Shown here: positions 32,501-46,637 of the stretch, piece after piece
Layout: each line of letters starts with the position of its first letter
How positions within the stretch are numbered: position 1 is the stretch's first letter
Origin: Rotaria macrura
Taxonomy: Eukaryota; Rotifera; Eurotatoria; Philodinida; Philodinidae
Length of the DNA: 64,000 nucleotides
NCBI GenBank assembly: GCA_900239685.1
Contig: OENT01000026.1
Coordinates: 186,001 to 250,000, forward strand
Direction of reading: 5' to 3'
The notes under the pieces: model-generated
What the model saw: the letters and a program-made list of their open reading frames with translations, nothing else
Told to the model about the DNA's origin: nothing
Database searches by the model: none
Program-made: the position numbers and the translations under genes

Positions 32501-35500
32501 AATCTAGACGCCAAGTTCAAAACTCATGCAATTTTATTGAAGAAAATTATGACAATTTCACCATTCTTTAAACAAGAAAAATCTTTCAAGATCTTAACTT
32601 GTTCCTTATTCGCAAAACTATAGAATTTTTATGTATTTTGCAAAGCTTAATCTCGTGTTCTCGTTGCATCTTATACGGATCATTATCACCAGCATCAATA
32701 GACTTTTATGTCCGTATGGTTATTACAATAAATCAAGCGGATTTATTCCAGAAACGTCATGAGAATTGGCTGAAATGTATGCAAAAAGAAAGATCGGATT
32801 ATAATAAGAATGTTTTTTTATATAAGCAAGGTCTTCTATGTTGGTCAAGGGATTTCACTCAAATCTTACTAAAAATAAATGATTTCATAGATATCATATA
32901 AAATTACTAAACGATAAATATGCAGTTAGTATCGTCAATATAGATAACGTTCACTGAATATATTTGAAAAGATGAACGAATGCCATAACTTATTACAAGT
33001 TTCAAAGTGTACACAATAGAAGAATTGCTTTCATATGCGTACAACAGGAACTAAGACGTTTCTAAAGTTAAATCAATCGATTCTGATGAACATAATGCAA
33101 TGCTCAGTTATCAAGACAGGATTGACAACTTTGATTGAAGAAATAGCATCCAAAAAACACCTCATTGCCATTTTTTCCCCGGATAAAACAAAAAAAGTGT
33201 GAATAAGATCAACTTTTTGCTATTTCTATGTTGTATGAAGGCAATGAAAAGTGAATACTTTTTGTGTTTCATTTCTTTTTTGTAACAAATTAAACAACTT
33301 CAAATATGTGGATTTTGCTTTACAAAAATTGAACATACACTGATAGCTTTTTTCTAAGCTGATCTATCACCGACCGAAACGAATAGAAAAATCTCGATTC
33401 GATTCATTCACAACAGAAGATTGTCTCATTGGTCGTACAGCATATATGCAGCCATGATATGTCTCGATAGACCGTATTCTTCTCTTTTACTTCCAAGTGT
33501 ATTTCGCAAAGAATAATCATTATATAGAAATGCATTCGACAAGGATACAGAAATTCCACAGTAGAAAAAGAGATTGAGCATGGATGGATACATCAAAGTG
33601 AGGGGAAGAACTGTTTTGTCTACTTTTCAAAAGTGACTTGAAAGCCAAGTGCACTCGCATTCTCTTGAATTTTCTCACAATATTGAAATCTTCTGGGTGT
33701 TCCAAAACTTTTAGTGCCAATACCACGAAGTTTTTATCAATGAGTTATTTTTTTATATGATTTGCAACTAGCACTGATCTTTTAGGTTTTTGTGGTTTTC
33801 TTTGGATTTCGCACGATGCCATTGGTTGTCTTGAAAGTTTTTGAAAATATTAATCACTGCGCGAGCTACTCTTTTAAATTTCGGTTTCTCAAGATTGGTT
33901 GGAACTTTTTAGTAGATATACAGTATGTCAAAACAATAAAAACTCAGCTTTCACCCATTGATTCTATAAGAATAAAATTGCATGCACACTCTTAGGTGAC
34001 TGCGCAATTTTAAGTCTATACAGGAAAAACTGCGATGAAATAGAGACAAATGACAGTGGAAACAGATTCATCAATCGCTACTCCATTCGATTGAGCTAAG
34101 AAAGAGACCGTTGTTCACTATCGAGTGATGAAGCTTCGAATTTCATTGCATAACAATTTGTCTAGAAGCGATGAACTGCCATTCGACGGAGGTATTGTTG
34201 AAAGATGTTGCGAAAACACAACCTGCAACGTGAAAAATAATTGAAAATGATACTCAGTGCGGCGATTTGGAAGTGGAATGAAATGGACACTCTCGATTCG
34301 GTTGCTTCCTATATTCGACCCGATTGGTTGCGGGTTGAGTCGAATCGAATCGAATTATTCAACAATTCGATTCGTTTTCGGTCTCGGTTATCTACCCTCT
34401 TGGATATTTTGGTGTGATACTGATCAGTAGAATATGTTCGTTTCAAATTGTTTTTGTTAATACTATTCTAGTCTATCATATCTTCGAGTGGGGGCAGTTA
34501 AAAATTTTATCGACATACCCAATTAACTCTACTTTGAAGTTGAAGTTTTGCATCTTCAGTTATCGTTTTCCCCATTCCACTTCTCGATCTCAATTCGAGA
34601 GCTAACTAATCGATGAAAAGAGAAATAAAACTTGTTTTCTAGAACTTTTAGACAATAAAACAAGATGTTGAAAACTATTTGTCGGAAAAAACCTGGACTT
34701 TATTAGAAGAGTGCAGAGGCTACATTGGAGTGTATCTTGATAACAATACCTTCTAAATTTCTCAGATAGACTGTTTTCTGATTGTTTTTTGTTGTGAAAA
34801 AATTAATGTTACAGATATTGGAGATGATAGACCATCAAGTATATGTTCGATTTATTTGTCACATGATCAACAATTTAAACTGTTAACAAATCAAAGTGTA
34901 GCTATAAAAAAATTAATTAATACTAATATTTGTATGCTAATCGAAATGTATACTAGAGTGTGCAGATCAATCACAAGTCTAGTTGTTGACAGGAACAAAA
35001 TATTAACGCACCAGTTCAATTCGCTAAAATGGGATGAAAATAAAAACTAGAACAATATCGAGAAATTAATAATACCATACGACACAGTATTGGTAAAAGA
35101 AAACAATGATTCTCTGTTTGGTATATTTTGGCAAATCATGTAGATACTTTTTTTCTTAACCAATAGTTATTGGACAACAACTATAAAACACTATAGAGTT
35201 TTTATAGAGCCTATTTGATATTTCTTAATATACTAGGATATGAAAAATATTTCACTTTGACAGGATATTCTGACAAGTATTGTGTATCTTAATAGAATAG
35301 ATTAAAACATATTATGACAAGATAATCATATTACCTTCAAGTAAGCAGATATTACACAAAAGATTTAAGAGATAAACTCCTTTTTATCACTCATTTAGAT
35401 CTTATGCATAGTAAGCAGAATTACCAAATGAAAAGTAGAACAATTAGTAACAGAAATTCTTTATTTCAATAAATAGAAGTATTCTTACGAAATAGATTAA

Positions 35501-38500
35501 GTCACATCGAAACGAACACATTAGTATCTGCACGTGTTATATTAAGCAAATTGAGTTCGTGAGAATCATGACACAAATCATTAATGGGAAAAGAGTCTAT
35601 GAATGAGCATACAAAAAATAAGTCTTCAAAAACGAGTGAGATAGCAAAACACAACTTAAGATTATGCAACACGCTAAGATTTGTAAAATATGAAGGCTTA
35701 GCTGACAGTGTCCGATATGGGTCAAATTTCGGTGATCCAACCGGACCCAATCCGATGGAAAATCAAATAAATATATTTAAAAGACCTCATTCAAATTTAC
35801 TAACATCAAGAACAAGATCAGAGTTACCTAGCTAAACATTCTGTCAAATATTTATTTTTCTTAATTATATTACTTACTTAGAAAAAAGAGAGATATCCCT
35901 GATCTATTTTCCTTCTTTATACTTCTTCGTCGATATTTCGTAGCTCAGATATCAGTGGTATGTAATAGCGATTTTTCTTTATTGTCCGACGAACATAATC
36001 CAAGTTATATATTAATTATATCGATTACGAAGCAATGATGAAATAGAAAGACAAGTACATGACACATTGGTTTCTCGTTCTATCAAACCTTTTCAAGTCT
36101 TCCGAAAGAAGTTTCAACGGGAAAAAGTCAAAATGACTTTTTCTCCCGCATTATATTCACCTATATGACCCTATCCGTTTCGAATATCGGTAACTAGTAC
36201 TAATATAGTTATTTGATTGTTTGACTTTGCTTATTTACTTTTGAGATTTTTTCACAATGTTGATCATATCAAATGAGACAAACGAGGGATGGAAGTAATA
36301 TAAATTTTAAGATAGGCCGATCGAGTTGTGTCTGATCTATCAAAATCAATATCTATAGCAGACGTTAAAATCTCATATCCATGCCGTCTCTAGTGAAATC
36401 AATATTTTTATATAAAAAGTAGTTGAGAACATGTTAAATAGATTTTTTTTCCTAGATGTGAATATTAGATTTCTCTAATAACACCGTGCTATTTAAATCA
36501 AGTAAAGAAAAACTAATCTACGAAAAAATCTAGAACCTGTTATTATTTTATTCATATCTAATATTGATCTTCTATGAATTTCAATCAGCAATCCTAGTTA
36601 GGCATCATCCGTTCTTTTATTCTAAAGCGCACGATTTACACTCCTATGATTTTTCTTAACGTGAAATTCTCACTGTCTAATAAAACTAGCATTATGAATT
36701 CGACTAAATTTGCACAACACATATATTGTTCATATAGAAGCTTGTGCATCATACTCAGTAGGATATTTCTCAAGTTGCAAAACAAATATTTGCTTAATAC
36801 TATGTATTCCTGATAAGAAACCATAGTAAACTGTTTTAAATGAGAATGAGAGAATTAGTAATTAGATAGTTGATGTTTGCAGAGCGATAATAGTAATCAT
36901 ACTAGAAAAAAACAATAGTCGTACAGTTATGATGGATCATGTAAATTTTCTGTCATTCATCATGTTGCACTTTGTTCGTTGGAGAAGCTTGGCTTCTCTG
37001 TTTGCAAGGCGTAAAACAAACAAAACGAACAATGAATCGTAAAATAACGCTGTGCTCGTAATACATCAGTGAAGAAATTTAACATCTATGCATAGAATTC
37101 GATGTCTATTGTGTCGAAGTACGAACCGAACGAAGAACAAAAGAAAGTGATGATTAATTCATGAATCAACGAGTGGCTGCCCTTTGTTCTCACATCTACT
37201 TCTCTTCTATTCAATGTGGCATGTTAAACTAAAACGAAAATATCTATCACTGGCTGGCTAATGGTATTTTTTGTTTACACTTAAGACTTGCTCTTCTGTC
37301 TCGAATTCGATCGAATTATTACTATATTTGTAAGTCACATGTCATGTAAATGCCGAACACTAACAACATATAGGTTTCTTGTAAATTGTAATGCATCAAA
37401 AAATTCGTCAGCTTGGTATTGTGAGAAAAAAACCTTTCTACTGATATTCAACTGGATTAAATACTTCACACATGCATTCAACTTAAAAAAATAATAGATA
37501 AAAAACAATTGAGTAATATATGTGCTTGAATAAAAGACTCGCAGTTATCACGTCATTCATCAATATAGAAGAATTGCTTTATTCACTATCTGCCGATACA
37601 AAATCTTTTCACTTCAAAAATTATAGTAGTCAAGTTTCAACGAATATCGTAGAAAAATCTCGAATAGTCTATCATGAAAAAATAAATGATTAAAAAAATC
37701 GTATTTTTCATAGAAAAGAATCGAGGAATAATTTATAGAACGAGATATGTATTCAATCTCATCAGGGAAGATTATATGTATTTTATTTATCCTCTTGTTC
37801 GAAGAAAAGAAAATACACTTTTTAAATGATATCCCATGAGAGTGAGAGCGTGATAAAATTGGATTGTTTCATCTCATTCAACATTCTAATAGCTTTTTAT
37901 CAATTTAATTATCTTTGGAAATAACACATTCATGTTTGTCAAATACGATAAGTTTCAATATTTTTCTGAGTGACGTTGATAAAGAAAAAACTTTATCTGC
38001 CGACATGACCTTTGAATTTTCAATCGCAAAAATATTCTCCTAGAAAATAAGTCATTGATTGAACAGCCCTTAATGATTATTTTGAAATGAGTTCCTCGTC
38101 TATATTTGTTTTTCTTGATGCACTCGTGAATAGATGAAGAGTAAAGTTTTGTAAAGAAAAAAGTTATTATCATTTTAGTTTCAATCATGAAGGTTGATGA
38201 GCATTAGTCTATATTTTCAAGTTATGTGATGTTATATTTTACATTGACGGTTTTTCACAATGCCTCAAAAAAGATATTTAAGCGGTCACAAGTTCAAAAT
38301 TGCATTAAATGCAATTCAATTCGTACAATAAAATATAGACAATCAACATTATATAAGCGTTTCATATCGCATCGATTATATTTGTTCTTGAATGTCGATC
38401 ACACATTATCTATAGATACGCATTATTTATATAGAACTAAAATAATTTTATAGTACGACAGAAAAACGTGGCGTTAAATTTAGAACGAGATAGACTGATG

Positions 38501-40768
38501 GATTTATTTTAACACATTTCTCAAATTCTGGCTGAATAGGACTGTATGTTATTTCTGAACTGTTTTCACACTGTAAACATCTTCAATACATTCCTAACAT
38601 TTATTGATGTAATTTGGAATGGTAAATGCGGTATTCATCTTAATTAATTTTCGTTTGACAGAAGTTTAAAAAATTAATAAAAAATCAAGCATCTGTGTTC
38701 GATACATCAAATGCGAGACTGTTGTGATTCATATATCATTGAAAAGGAAATTCATGTTCAATGTTTTCTAACGTATGAGTCACACATTACATATGTCTCA
38801 ATGAACAGGCTAATACTGTTTCTATTGTCATGTAAAAGAGAATACATTACGTTGTAGAATTTTTTTTCTAAACTAATGAAATTAAATTTGCTAGACAAAG
38901 GTCAATAGTGGCAACTTTGATGTTTGTCAAAATACAACGAATATCCACATGATTAATTATCAAAGTTGCACTTAAGAAGCCACGGCCGCATAAATAGATT
39001 GAATGAATATTTATGTACAAGCGCTATCATACAATCAAAATCTTAAAATTTTTTTCAATTGATTTTATTTAATTCTATGAATGAGCCAATCTGTCCAATA
39101 ACATATTTCTGAGGTATATTTAAACTTCCGAAGAAGTGAATTGCCAACGAAACAAAATAACCTCCAACACTTTTGATTCGACAATTAACAACATTTCTAA
39201 ATTCATCGTAAATTGGCCGACTACTATCGTGAGAAAATTTCTCCCAAACCATAAAAGAAACAGAAACCGTATCCTTAAAAACAAGAGAAGTTTCAGAAGT
39301 TTCGAAAATTTCTCGTATTTTTCTAGGGTAGGGTCTTGTTTTTCTTTTGAAGTAGATAGAAATGTTCAGAATATAGGCATATAGAAATATTTCTAATCAA
39401 CAACATTTCTTTATGGTCAATGGGACTGTTGAGAGGAAAATTTGAGTTGTATAGGAGAAATTTCTTTGCTGTAAGGGAATTTACTTTTGGGAAGTTTGAA
39501 CACTGCCGTATCAAACACGTTTACATCAGAAAATAGTAATGGCATATTTCTTAAATGCGTTTTCAAATAAATCGAACATTTTATATGAAACATCTCTTCA
39601 ATTCTTCACTATTAAAATAATCATATATCAATGACTGACATTACTTTGATTATCATAACATGATTATTTACATTGTTTTAAATCCTACAAAATAATAGTA
39701 AGTCATATCTCTTGTTAGCGAAGATTGATTCATGAGTTTATTTACAGGCCACACTATGCACATGTGGCTGTCTGCATATATGCGATCATCATTCATCTTC
39801 TAAATTTAATTGTCTCTAAAACCTTCTTCAATAAGATAAAAAGAAAAGATTCCTTGATCACTTTTTTCCATTTATCTTTTGATTAGCAAGTAGGCAATCA
39901 TGGTTATTTACAAAAGTGATTGACTCGGTGATAATCAACAAAATCATTGCAAATATCCTTGTGAAGATATGAAGCATTCAATAGACGGTTATCATTCATG
40001 TCCTTTTTTCTTTCTTTTCTCTATTTCTTTTTCGTGTCGTTGATCCACTCAAAGCGAACCGAACGTGCTTATGTAGAAGAGAGAAAAAGAAAAGGAGAAA
40101 AATGGAGAAAAAGAGAGAAAAAAGCGGCCATGTCGATGGTAGTCGCCTCATTTTTTGTAACTTCATAGTCAGGAACAGTATGAATCCTACTCTCCCTATA
40201 AATCAAATATGTACTGCTTCTTTTCTCTATGCTTATTACTCATGAACTGTCCTAAAGCAATACAGTTAAATTAGTTTAGTGCATACTACTTTTTACAACT
40301 TTTATCTTCTTTTCAGCTTAACCATGATCTGTAGTATGTTTTTCACAAATGTCCATGGTATCAAGAAAAATGCAGCAGTTGTGTTAATATTTTAGAATTT
40401 TTTTTCATCGAAATACTATTTTGTATAACATATATTTTATTAGTAATAATTAAACTTCATTCGTCGTAGCTGATTCTTTCATACTGTATATGTCTCTCTA
40501 CGGCTTTAACAAAAAGTTACATAGACAAACAGAAGACGGAAAGGAAAGAAAAATAAACGTGCCGATGTTCTAATAAGAAAACTAGAGTAAAATTTTCCCC
40601 ATGTTCAGATGACAGTTTGTTTTATAACAGAAACAGACTATAGTCCATTATAATTATTATTAATATGAAAGCGAAAGAAGAAAACATGATTATTACTATT
40701 ATTATATCACAAAAGGATTATTAATTAATGTTTTTTTAGAAACTTTATCGTCCATCTAAGCCTTTATA
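29515..40768. other. 11-kb AT-rich stretch without a convincing gene
   Basis: I could not support any gene over this stretch. Frames of 60-100 codons occur (for example 32599-32901 and 35584-35835) but none shows a domain or linked exons, apart from the fragment described at 34651-35050. Small hairpins occur at 36118-36149 (GGGAAAAAGTCA arms) and about 36982-36998. Regulatory DNA, a lineage-specific gene or an unrecognised non-coding RNA cannot be excluded. Confidence 0.4.
34651..35050 (+). pseudogene. Possible coding remnant, two open pieces
   Basis: An open piece at about 34651-34727 (containing QDVENYLSEKTWTLLEECRG) follows an acceptor-like AG. A second piece from about 34815 to the stop at 35050 follows TTACAG and ends in KWDENKN. 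Both have protein-like composition on the same strand, but joining them by the visible donor and acceptor breaks the frame. It could be a decayed gene or a gene whose exon boundaries I have not found. The family is not recognised. Confidence 0.25.
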
Positions 40769-42364
40769 ATGGAATCTGACAAAGCAGATGGTGAAGTCTT
40801 TCTTTTCACATCAGAATCAGTTGGCGAAGGTCATCCTGGTGAGTCATGAAGTGTAACCTGTACGCTATGGAAAAAATTTTTACATAAAATAAAACAATTT
40901 TAAAGATGAAACTGAAGTGGAAAATCGAGTTCACGACAAAAAAAGAATTGATTGAACTTGCTAGTTGCTCTTGCATTTCATAATGTAAAACTAAAGACTA
41001 GATTTCGTTCTATTTATTAGATAAAATCTGTGATCAAGTTAGTGATGCTGTACTGGATGCTTGTCTAATCCAAGATCCCAATGCTAAAGTGGCATGTGGT
41101 AAGTTCATCTGTGCATTTATGACGCACAGTCTATATGTTCGTTCTGATTGTATTTATTTTTCTGTTTAATATAGAAACATGCACGAAAACCGGTATGGTA
41201 TTAGTATGTGGAGAAATAACAGCCAAAGCAAATCTTGATTATCAAACAATCATTCGGAATACAGTTCGTGATATTGGTTGGGATTCCTCTGAGAAGGGCT
41301 TTGATTATAAAACGATGAATGTTCTTGTTGCACTTGAACAACAATCACCTGATATTGCACAAGCTGTTCATGAAAAAAAAGCTGATGAAGATATTGGTGC
41401 TGGTGATCAAGGTTTAATGTTTGGCTATGCAACAGATGAAACAGAAGAATGTATGCCATTAACTGTTGTACTTTCTCATCAGCTCAATGCTAAAATGGCT
41501 GAACTAAGACGAAATGGACAACTTGATTATCTTCGACCTGATTCAAAAACTCAGGTATGCTGAAAATAGAAATTCACGTAAAAATTTGACAAATCTATTC
41601 TATACATAGGTAACTGTTGAGTATAAATTCGATAAAGGTGCTTGTGTACCACTACGTGTACATACAATCGTCATATCGACTCAACATAGTCCTCAGGTTA
41701 CACAGGAACGACTAAGAGATGATCTTCTTAATAAAGTGATTAAGACAGTTGTACCGCATAATTTGCTCGGTAGGGCTGCGAAATGATATGTATGAATAAA
41801 ATCTATTTATTAAATTTTAATTAGACGATAGAACTGTTTACTACTTAAATCCATCGGGAAAGTTTGAAATAGGTGGTCCACAAGGTGATGCTGGTTTAAC
41901 TGGACGTAAAATAATTGTTGATACCTATGGAGGATGGGGTGCTCATGGTGGTGGTGCATTTAGTGGTAAAGATCCATCAAAAGTTGATCGATCTGGAGCA
42001 TATGCTGCTCGTTGGGTTGCAAAATCACTTGTTAAAGCAAAACTATGTCGTCGTTGTCTTGTTCAAGTATCATACAGTATAGCTATTGCTGAACCTCTAT
42101 CAGTTACTGTATTTGCTTATGGTACATCATCAAAAACAAATAAAGAACTACTTGATATAGTCAAGAACAATTTTGATCTTCGTCCCGGTATTATTATTCG
42201 GTAAGATTAAATCGTTTTTTTTTCGAATGCGTCTATGCAAGGAAATTCTTTTAATTGCTAGGGATTTAAATTTAAAAACTCCAATTTATAAAAAAACTGC
42301 GTGTTATGGTCATTTTGGTCGAGCAGAATTTCCTTGGGAACAACCGAAGAAACTTAAATTTTGA
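40769..42364 (+). CDS. MAT2A: Methionine adenosyltransferase (S-adenosylmethionine synthase), 6 exons
   Basis: Exons 40769-40838, 41021-41098, 41175-41554, 41610-41769, 41825-42200 and 42262-42364 join in frame to 388 residues, the normal family length. The enzyme makes S-adenosylmethionine from ATP and methionine in the cytosol. Signature segments are intact: GHPDK at 21-25, GAGDQG at 124-129, [13 protein letters not shown] at about 246-258, and the glycine-rich [18 protein letters not shown] at about 265-282. The C-terminal GHFGR...FPWE motif is also present. Introns are 55-182 nt. The start follows TTTTTTTAG by about 30 bases. Vertebrate MAT1A and MAT2A are not distinguishable from an invertebrate single-type enzyme, so the symbol marks the orthologous group only. 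AATAAA is at 42386. Confidence 0.95.
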
Positions 42365-42385
42365 TCATAAATCAACAAAATAGAC

Positions 42386-42391
42386 AATAAA
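42386..42391 (+). terminator. Poly(A) signal AATAAA of MAT
   Basis: AATAAA 22 bases after the MAT stop codon, overlapping a second AATAAA. Confidence 0.5.
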
Positions 42392-45300
42392 TAAATATCA
42401 TACTCAGTTATTTCGGTTCTATTCTCAGTTTTTTTTTCTTTCCTTTTTTTGTGATAAAGTTATGCTAATATATATCCTTTGTTGACCGACTTTTATGTCT
42501 GACTTTTCTAATAGCACAAAGAAAATATATCCATGTGTCAATTTTTGAAGCAACTATAAAAGAAATATGGAAACGAAATATTTGTTCTCGATGTGTTAAA
42601 TTGCAATAAAAGACATTCATTTACGAATTAAGCATGATTTAATTTATAATCGGATCATAAATAAATGGTAAAATCATTGATATGTGTCACGGTTCGATAG
42701 ATTTGCGTTGGTTGCTGAAATAGATTCACAATGTTTGAAGTGGATTAAAAAATGTTATCACTTGGTCTAATCATGTTTGAATGAGCCTTGAATAAGTGTT
42801 TATGTTTTACGAAGGTTTTTGTTGAAGGCGAACTGCAGTCAGGTGAATATATAAATATAATAAGTTAGTGTACTTCATAACATCGATCAGACTTAACGTG
42901 TCTAAGTAGAAAGAAACTACGAATAAGAGTATTCGACAGGATAAAAATTATGCTCAGACACACAATTATTCAAATATCGACTATGAATCGTTCGCTCGCT
43001 GTATACGAGTGTTTTACAATTCAAGTATCTGAAGAATGGCATCAGTTAAAAGCATGATCATTTTTTTTTCTATTCTAAATGGTACCGATAATGTCTAGTA
43101 CGTCATAGTGATATTTTTATAAACTACGAAAAACACATGATTGGTAAGAATGGGTACGAGTATCAACTGTGAATTCGATTTAATGATAGAATGTGTCAGT
43201 TCGCTATGTTTGAAATATTCACAAACCATCTGTATCGAAACCTGACTATCTTTCTGACGTGATTCTTTTATCTTGTCGAAAAGCTTTCAAGCGACTCAGT
43301 TCAACAAAAATACCAATAGGTGACATTTCTATTGCATATAAACGATAGCATTGATCATACCTTTATATTTTTTGATTTATTCAATTCTTTTGTACTAGAA
43401 TAATGAATAATCAGTTTAATAAGGATGATTGATGTCCTTACCAATCGTTATTTATAGATAAAGCAATTATATGATCAAGTTCATTGTCGATGTTATTTCA
43501 TGATTGTATGCAATAAATTTTCCTTAGACAGTAAAAATTATTATTTCATATTGAATAGAGCATAGTTAAATGAGATTAATTTTATGTAGTTATCAAATGA
43601 AAAAATGTAATCAAATATCAAGATATTGAGATCAACAGACGAATAGTTACTATCTAATGAAATGAATCACATTATATTCAGGTGCCCTTAATATCGACTA
43701 TTGTGAAGATCAGAAAAATATTGATGCCTAATGGAGTATCCCTTAGACAAATGTTGTTAAATATTCTCATGCAAGGTACATGCTCACAGAAATTTCTAAT
43801 GGAATACACAAACAACGATTCTACTATTCTCAAGAACAAATAAGAGATTTCAAAAATAATTTTTCAATAATCTTATCTTTCTTCAACATTCGTGAATTAT
43901 CTACAATGTGAGTTTGACTTATACGTTGCATCATCGGAATTTGTATGCACATCCCTTTCCGGCAGGATGTTGCCATTTGGCAATATTTTGCCAATACTTC
44001 CAAAATGGCTTACCTGCAGTCAAGATATAGAAATGTTTTTGCAAATCGATAATTGCTGAGACACATTTCTGAATACACTCATGGTTTCCAGCAGAAAAAG
44101 GAACTTTTCATTGGAAACATGACTGAATCTATCTACAGCATCCCATAGAAGCCACTCAACAATAAAAATCAATCTCTTTAACAATAAACTCATTAAATAC
44201 CAGTAGTCCTTAGCGGTAAATTTTGCGTTTTAGATCTATTCTATATTGCAACATTAATAAGGTTTTATCAGTAAATCCAGGCTATAAAAGTAATGGACGT
44301 TGCCGTTTGGAAACAGCTGGCGGTAACTGGTCAAAATTGTTGGAAAATTCACTTTTCGAGCTCGATCATCCAAATGCACTATATCTGAATGTTCTTGTAT
44401 TGCTATATGAAAATAGTTTCATGTTTTATGTCGATGATTTTCGAATTATATTACTTACAGTAGTATATCATGTTGGTTTAGGATCGAATAAATCATATTG
44501 AAATCCTATACATTTCTATCGATCTTAGTCAAACATGTGTTTCATTGAAAATTTAGTTTTAGATTCAATTTTTTTGAATGTCATATTCATTAAATAGATA
44601 GACTTGATTTTGTTTATTTTTGAATGAAAACTGATTAATATCTAATAAAACTACAATAATGTATCCTGCTGAAAAATGATATAATCCATAGTTTTCAGTC
44701 GATTGGAATGCTCGTTTACTTAATTCTTATGTTTCATACAGCATTGATTGGCGTTTTATTCTTTCGCTATTGTTAATAGCATATTTCAAAAGTAGACGAA
44801 TTCAGTCTATTATAAATTTCGATAATATCCTTGACTGTCAATCATTTCGTTCGATGAGATCATATACTTATGCCATCAATCAATAGTTGGACCAAACCGA
44901 AGTATTCATTTACAATTTAGTAATTCATGAAACTTGTTCAGTCTTAACTTTTTTTAAATTCCAGAAAGTGACGGAGAATTTTGTAAGCGGTAGTTGCCTA
45001 TCAACAAAACGATGTGTGGCTTGTTGGTTACTGATTGATTTATGAATTCTCCTTGTCAGACATGCTTTAGTAGAATCGATTTCTTTTCTTTTCTTTTCAG
45101 TTTGATGATGATGATGATTAGAGGAGGAACAATGAAAAAATGCTATCTAAACGAAAAAAAAGTGAAAATTGTAAGTATTAGTTTTTGTAATCTCTATTTT
45201 ATGTATCGTCAGATATTTGACCACAACTGATTCGACATGAAATAGATAGTTACGAAGAAAATTCATAATTCAGAATAGTTTTATCGCATAAGATTTCAAG

Positions 45301-45620
45301 TGAAATAATGAAAATTGATGTATGTATACTCTTTTTTCTCTTCCAGTAACCGTTCCTAATAATCATTAAGTAGATCGAATTATCATTCATATTACTTAAT
45401 ATTGGTCAATGAAGCAATAGTTTTATCTTGATAGAAAAAAATTACTACAAGGAACGTATGATTTAATCAATAAGAATAACACGCACGAAGATAGATAAAA
45501 GAAAGCAGCCTCTTCATATTGTACGTGGAAGAATGGCATGATATAAAACTGTATTTTTAAATCTATTTGGTCTTGTTTCGAATACGACGCTAGAAATATT
45601 ACTAAGCACAATCCAGTGTA
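42392..45620. other. AT-rich intergenic region, one doubtful frame
   Basis: A 92-codon frame at 44223-44501 contains a protein-like centre (about 44280-44440, with LLENSLFELDHPNALYLNVL). It lacks a recognisable domain, clear neighbouring exons or a convincing start, so I leave it uncalled. The remainder shows nothing I can support. Confidence 0.35.
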
Positions 45621-46052
45621 ATGCAGCACTACGATTCGAACGACATAGCGTTTACATTACTACCGAATGAATTTATTCGATTTGAATACATTTATAAGCC
45701 AGGTTGTTGTTGGTTTAGTTCCAGAACTACAACCGTCACTAATATGCGTTTAGTTACATGGATTGTTAAAACGCCAAGAATATTTTCAGGAAAAACATCA
45801 AGTGGAAAACAAAAGTATGAAATAATACATATTACAAATATTAATAATATCAAACAAATAAAAACTGCAATACCATCTAGTCATCGCAAATGGTGGACAA
45901 AAACTATCGATGTATTGACATGTACGTGTGCAGATCAAGAAATTGAATGGCTAGAATTATTTCAGGCTATAGAAAATTCAACTATGGACACGACCGATTC
46001 TACAAGAGAAACAAATGATCTTCAACGCACATCATTAGTTGAAAGATTTTAA
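45621..46052 (+). CDS. Small single-exon protein with PH-like pattern
   Basis: 143 residues, uninterrupted. Residues about 11-85 follow the pattern of PH-like (bacterial-PH type) domains: LLPNEFIRFEY, then a strand-rich stretch with TVTNMRLVTW, then a segment ending IIHITNINNIKQIK. The tail is polar and Ser/Thr/Asp-rich. No signal peptide or membrane span is evident. If the assignment holds, it would bind membranes or proteins; the assignment rests on pattern only. The start lies about 10 bases after ATCCAG, an acceptor-like site. AATAAA follows at 46100. It is the only intronless call among the right-hand genes. Confidence 0.6.
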   Translation: MQHYDSNDIAFTLLPNEFIRFEYIYKPGCCWFSSRTTTVTNMRLVTWIVKTPRIFSGKTSSGKQKYEIIHITNINNIKQIKTAIPSSHRKWWTKTIDVLTCTCADQEIEWLELFQAIENSTMDTTDSTRETNDLQRTSLVERF

Positions 46053-46099
46053 TCTTATCATGTCACAAAATACATAATAGTGATTATCAAATGTTTTGA

Positions 46100-46105
46100 A
46101 ATAAA
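46100..46105 (+). terminator. Poly(A) signal AATAAA of the PH-like gene
   Basis: AATAAA 48 bases after the stop codon. Confidence 0.45.
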
Positions 46106-46637
46106 AATTCACATTTCTATTGATTACTACGAGCAACAATTTGTAATATTTCTACAAAAATATAAAAGAAAAATTTTCAATTGAAGCATCATTGAAATTC
46201 CCCATGTCTTAATTTTTCTGTCGCCGCAATACATATAATGATGTCAATATGTTTTCCTTTCCTTACATGTGTCGTCTGACTTTTTCTAGCTTGATTTTCT
46301 CATTTCTTTCATGTCTATGGTATGTCATCTGGTACTGTAAGTTATTAATTTAATAAATTACAATTAACAAAACGTTTTGAGTAAAATCGATTTTGCTCGG
46401 TTAATAATGTTTAGTTTGAGGTCGCTAGTCACTAACATGAATTATATGTTTTTTTCATTCTTTTCTGTTTGATAGATGAAACGCACAAATTACAACGGGG
46501 TACGGTAGTCAATGGATTGGATACTGTATAATGATGACAAGATGTGAGCTCAAAGGTCGTCATTGTTCTCTGTTAGATTCTGACGAAGATTACAATTAGT
46601 GATACTCAGAGGAGATTTCAATTGAGAATAAAATACT
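46106..46637. other. Upstream region of the thiolase gene
   Basis: No gene seen. Acceptor-like TACAATTAG ends near 46599, 38 bases before the thiolase start codon. Confidence 0.4.
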
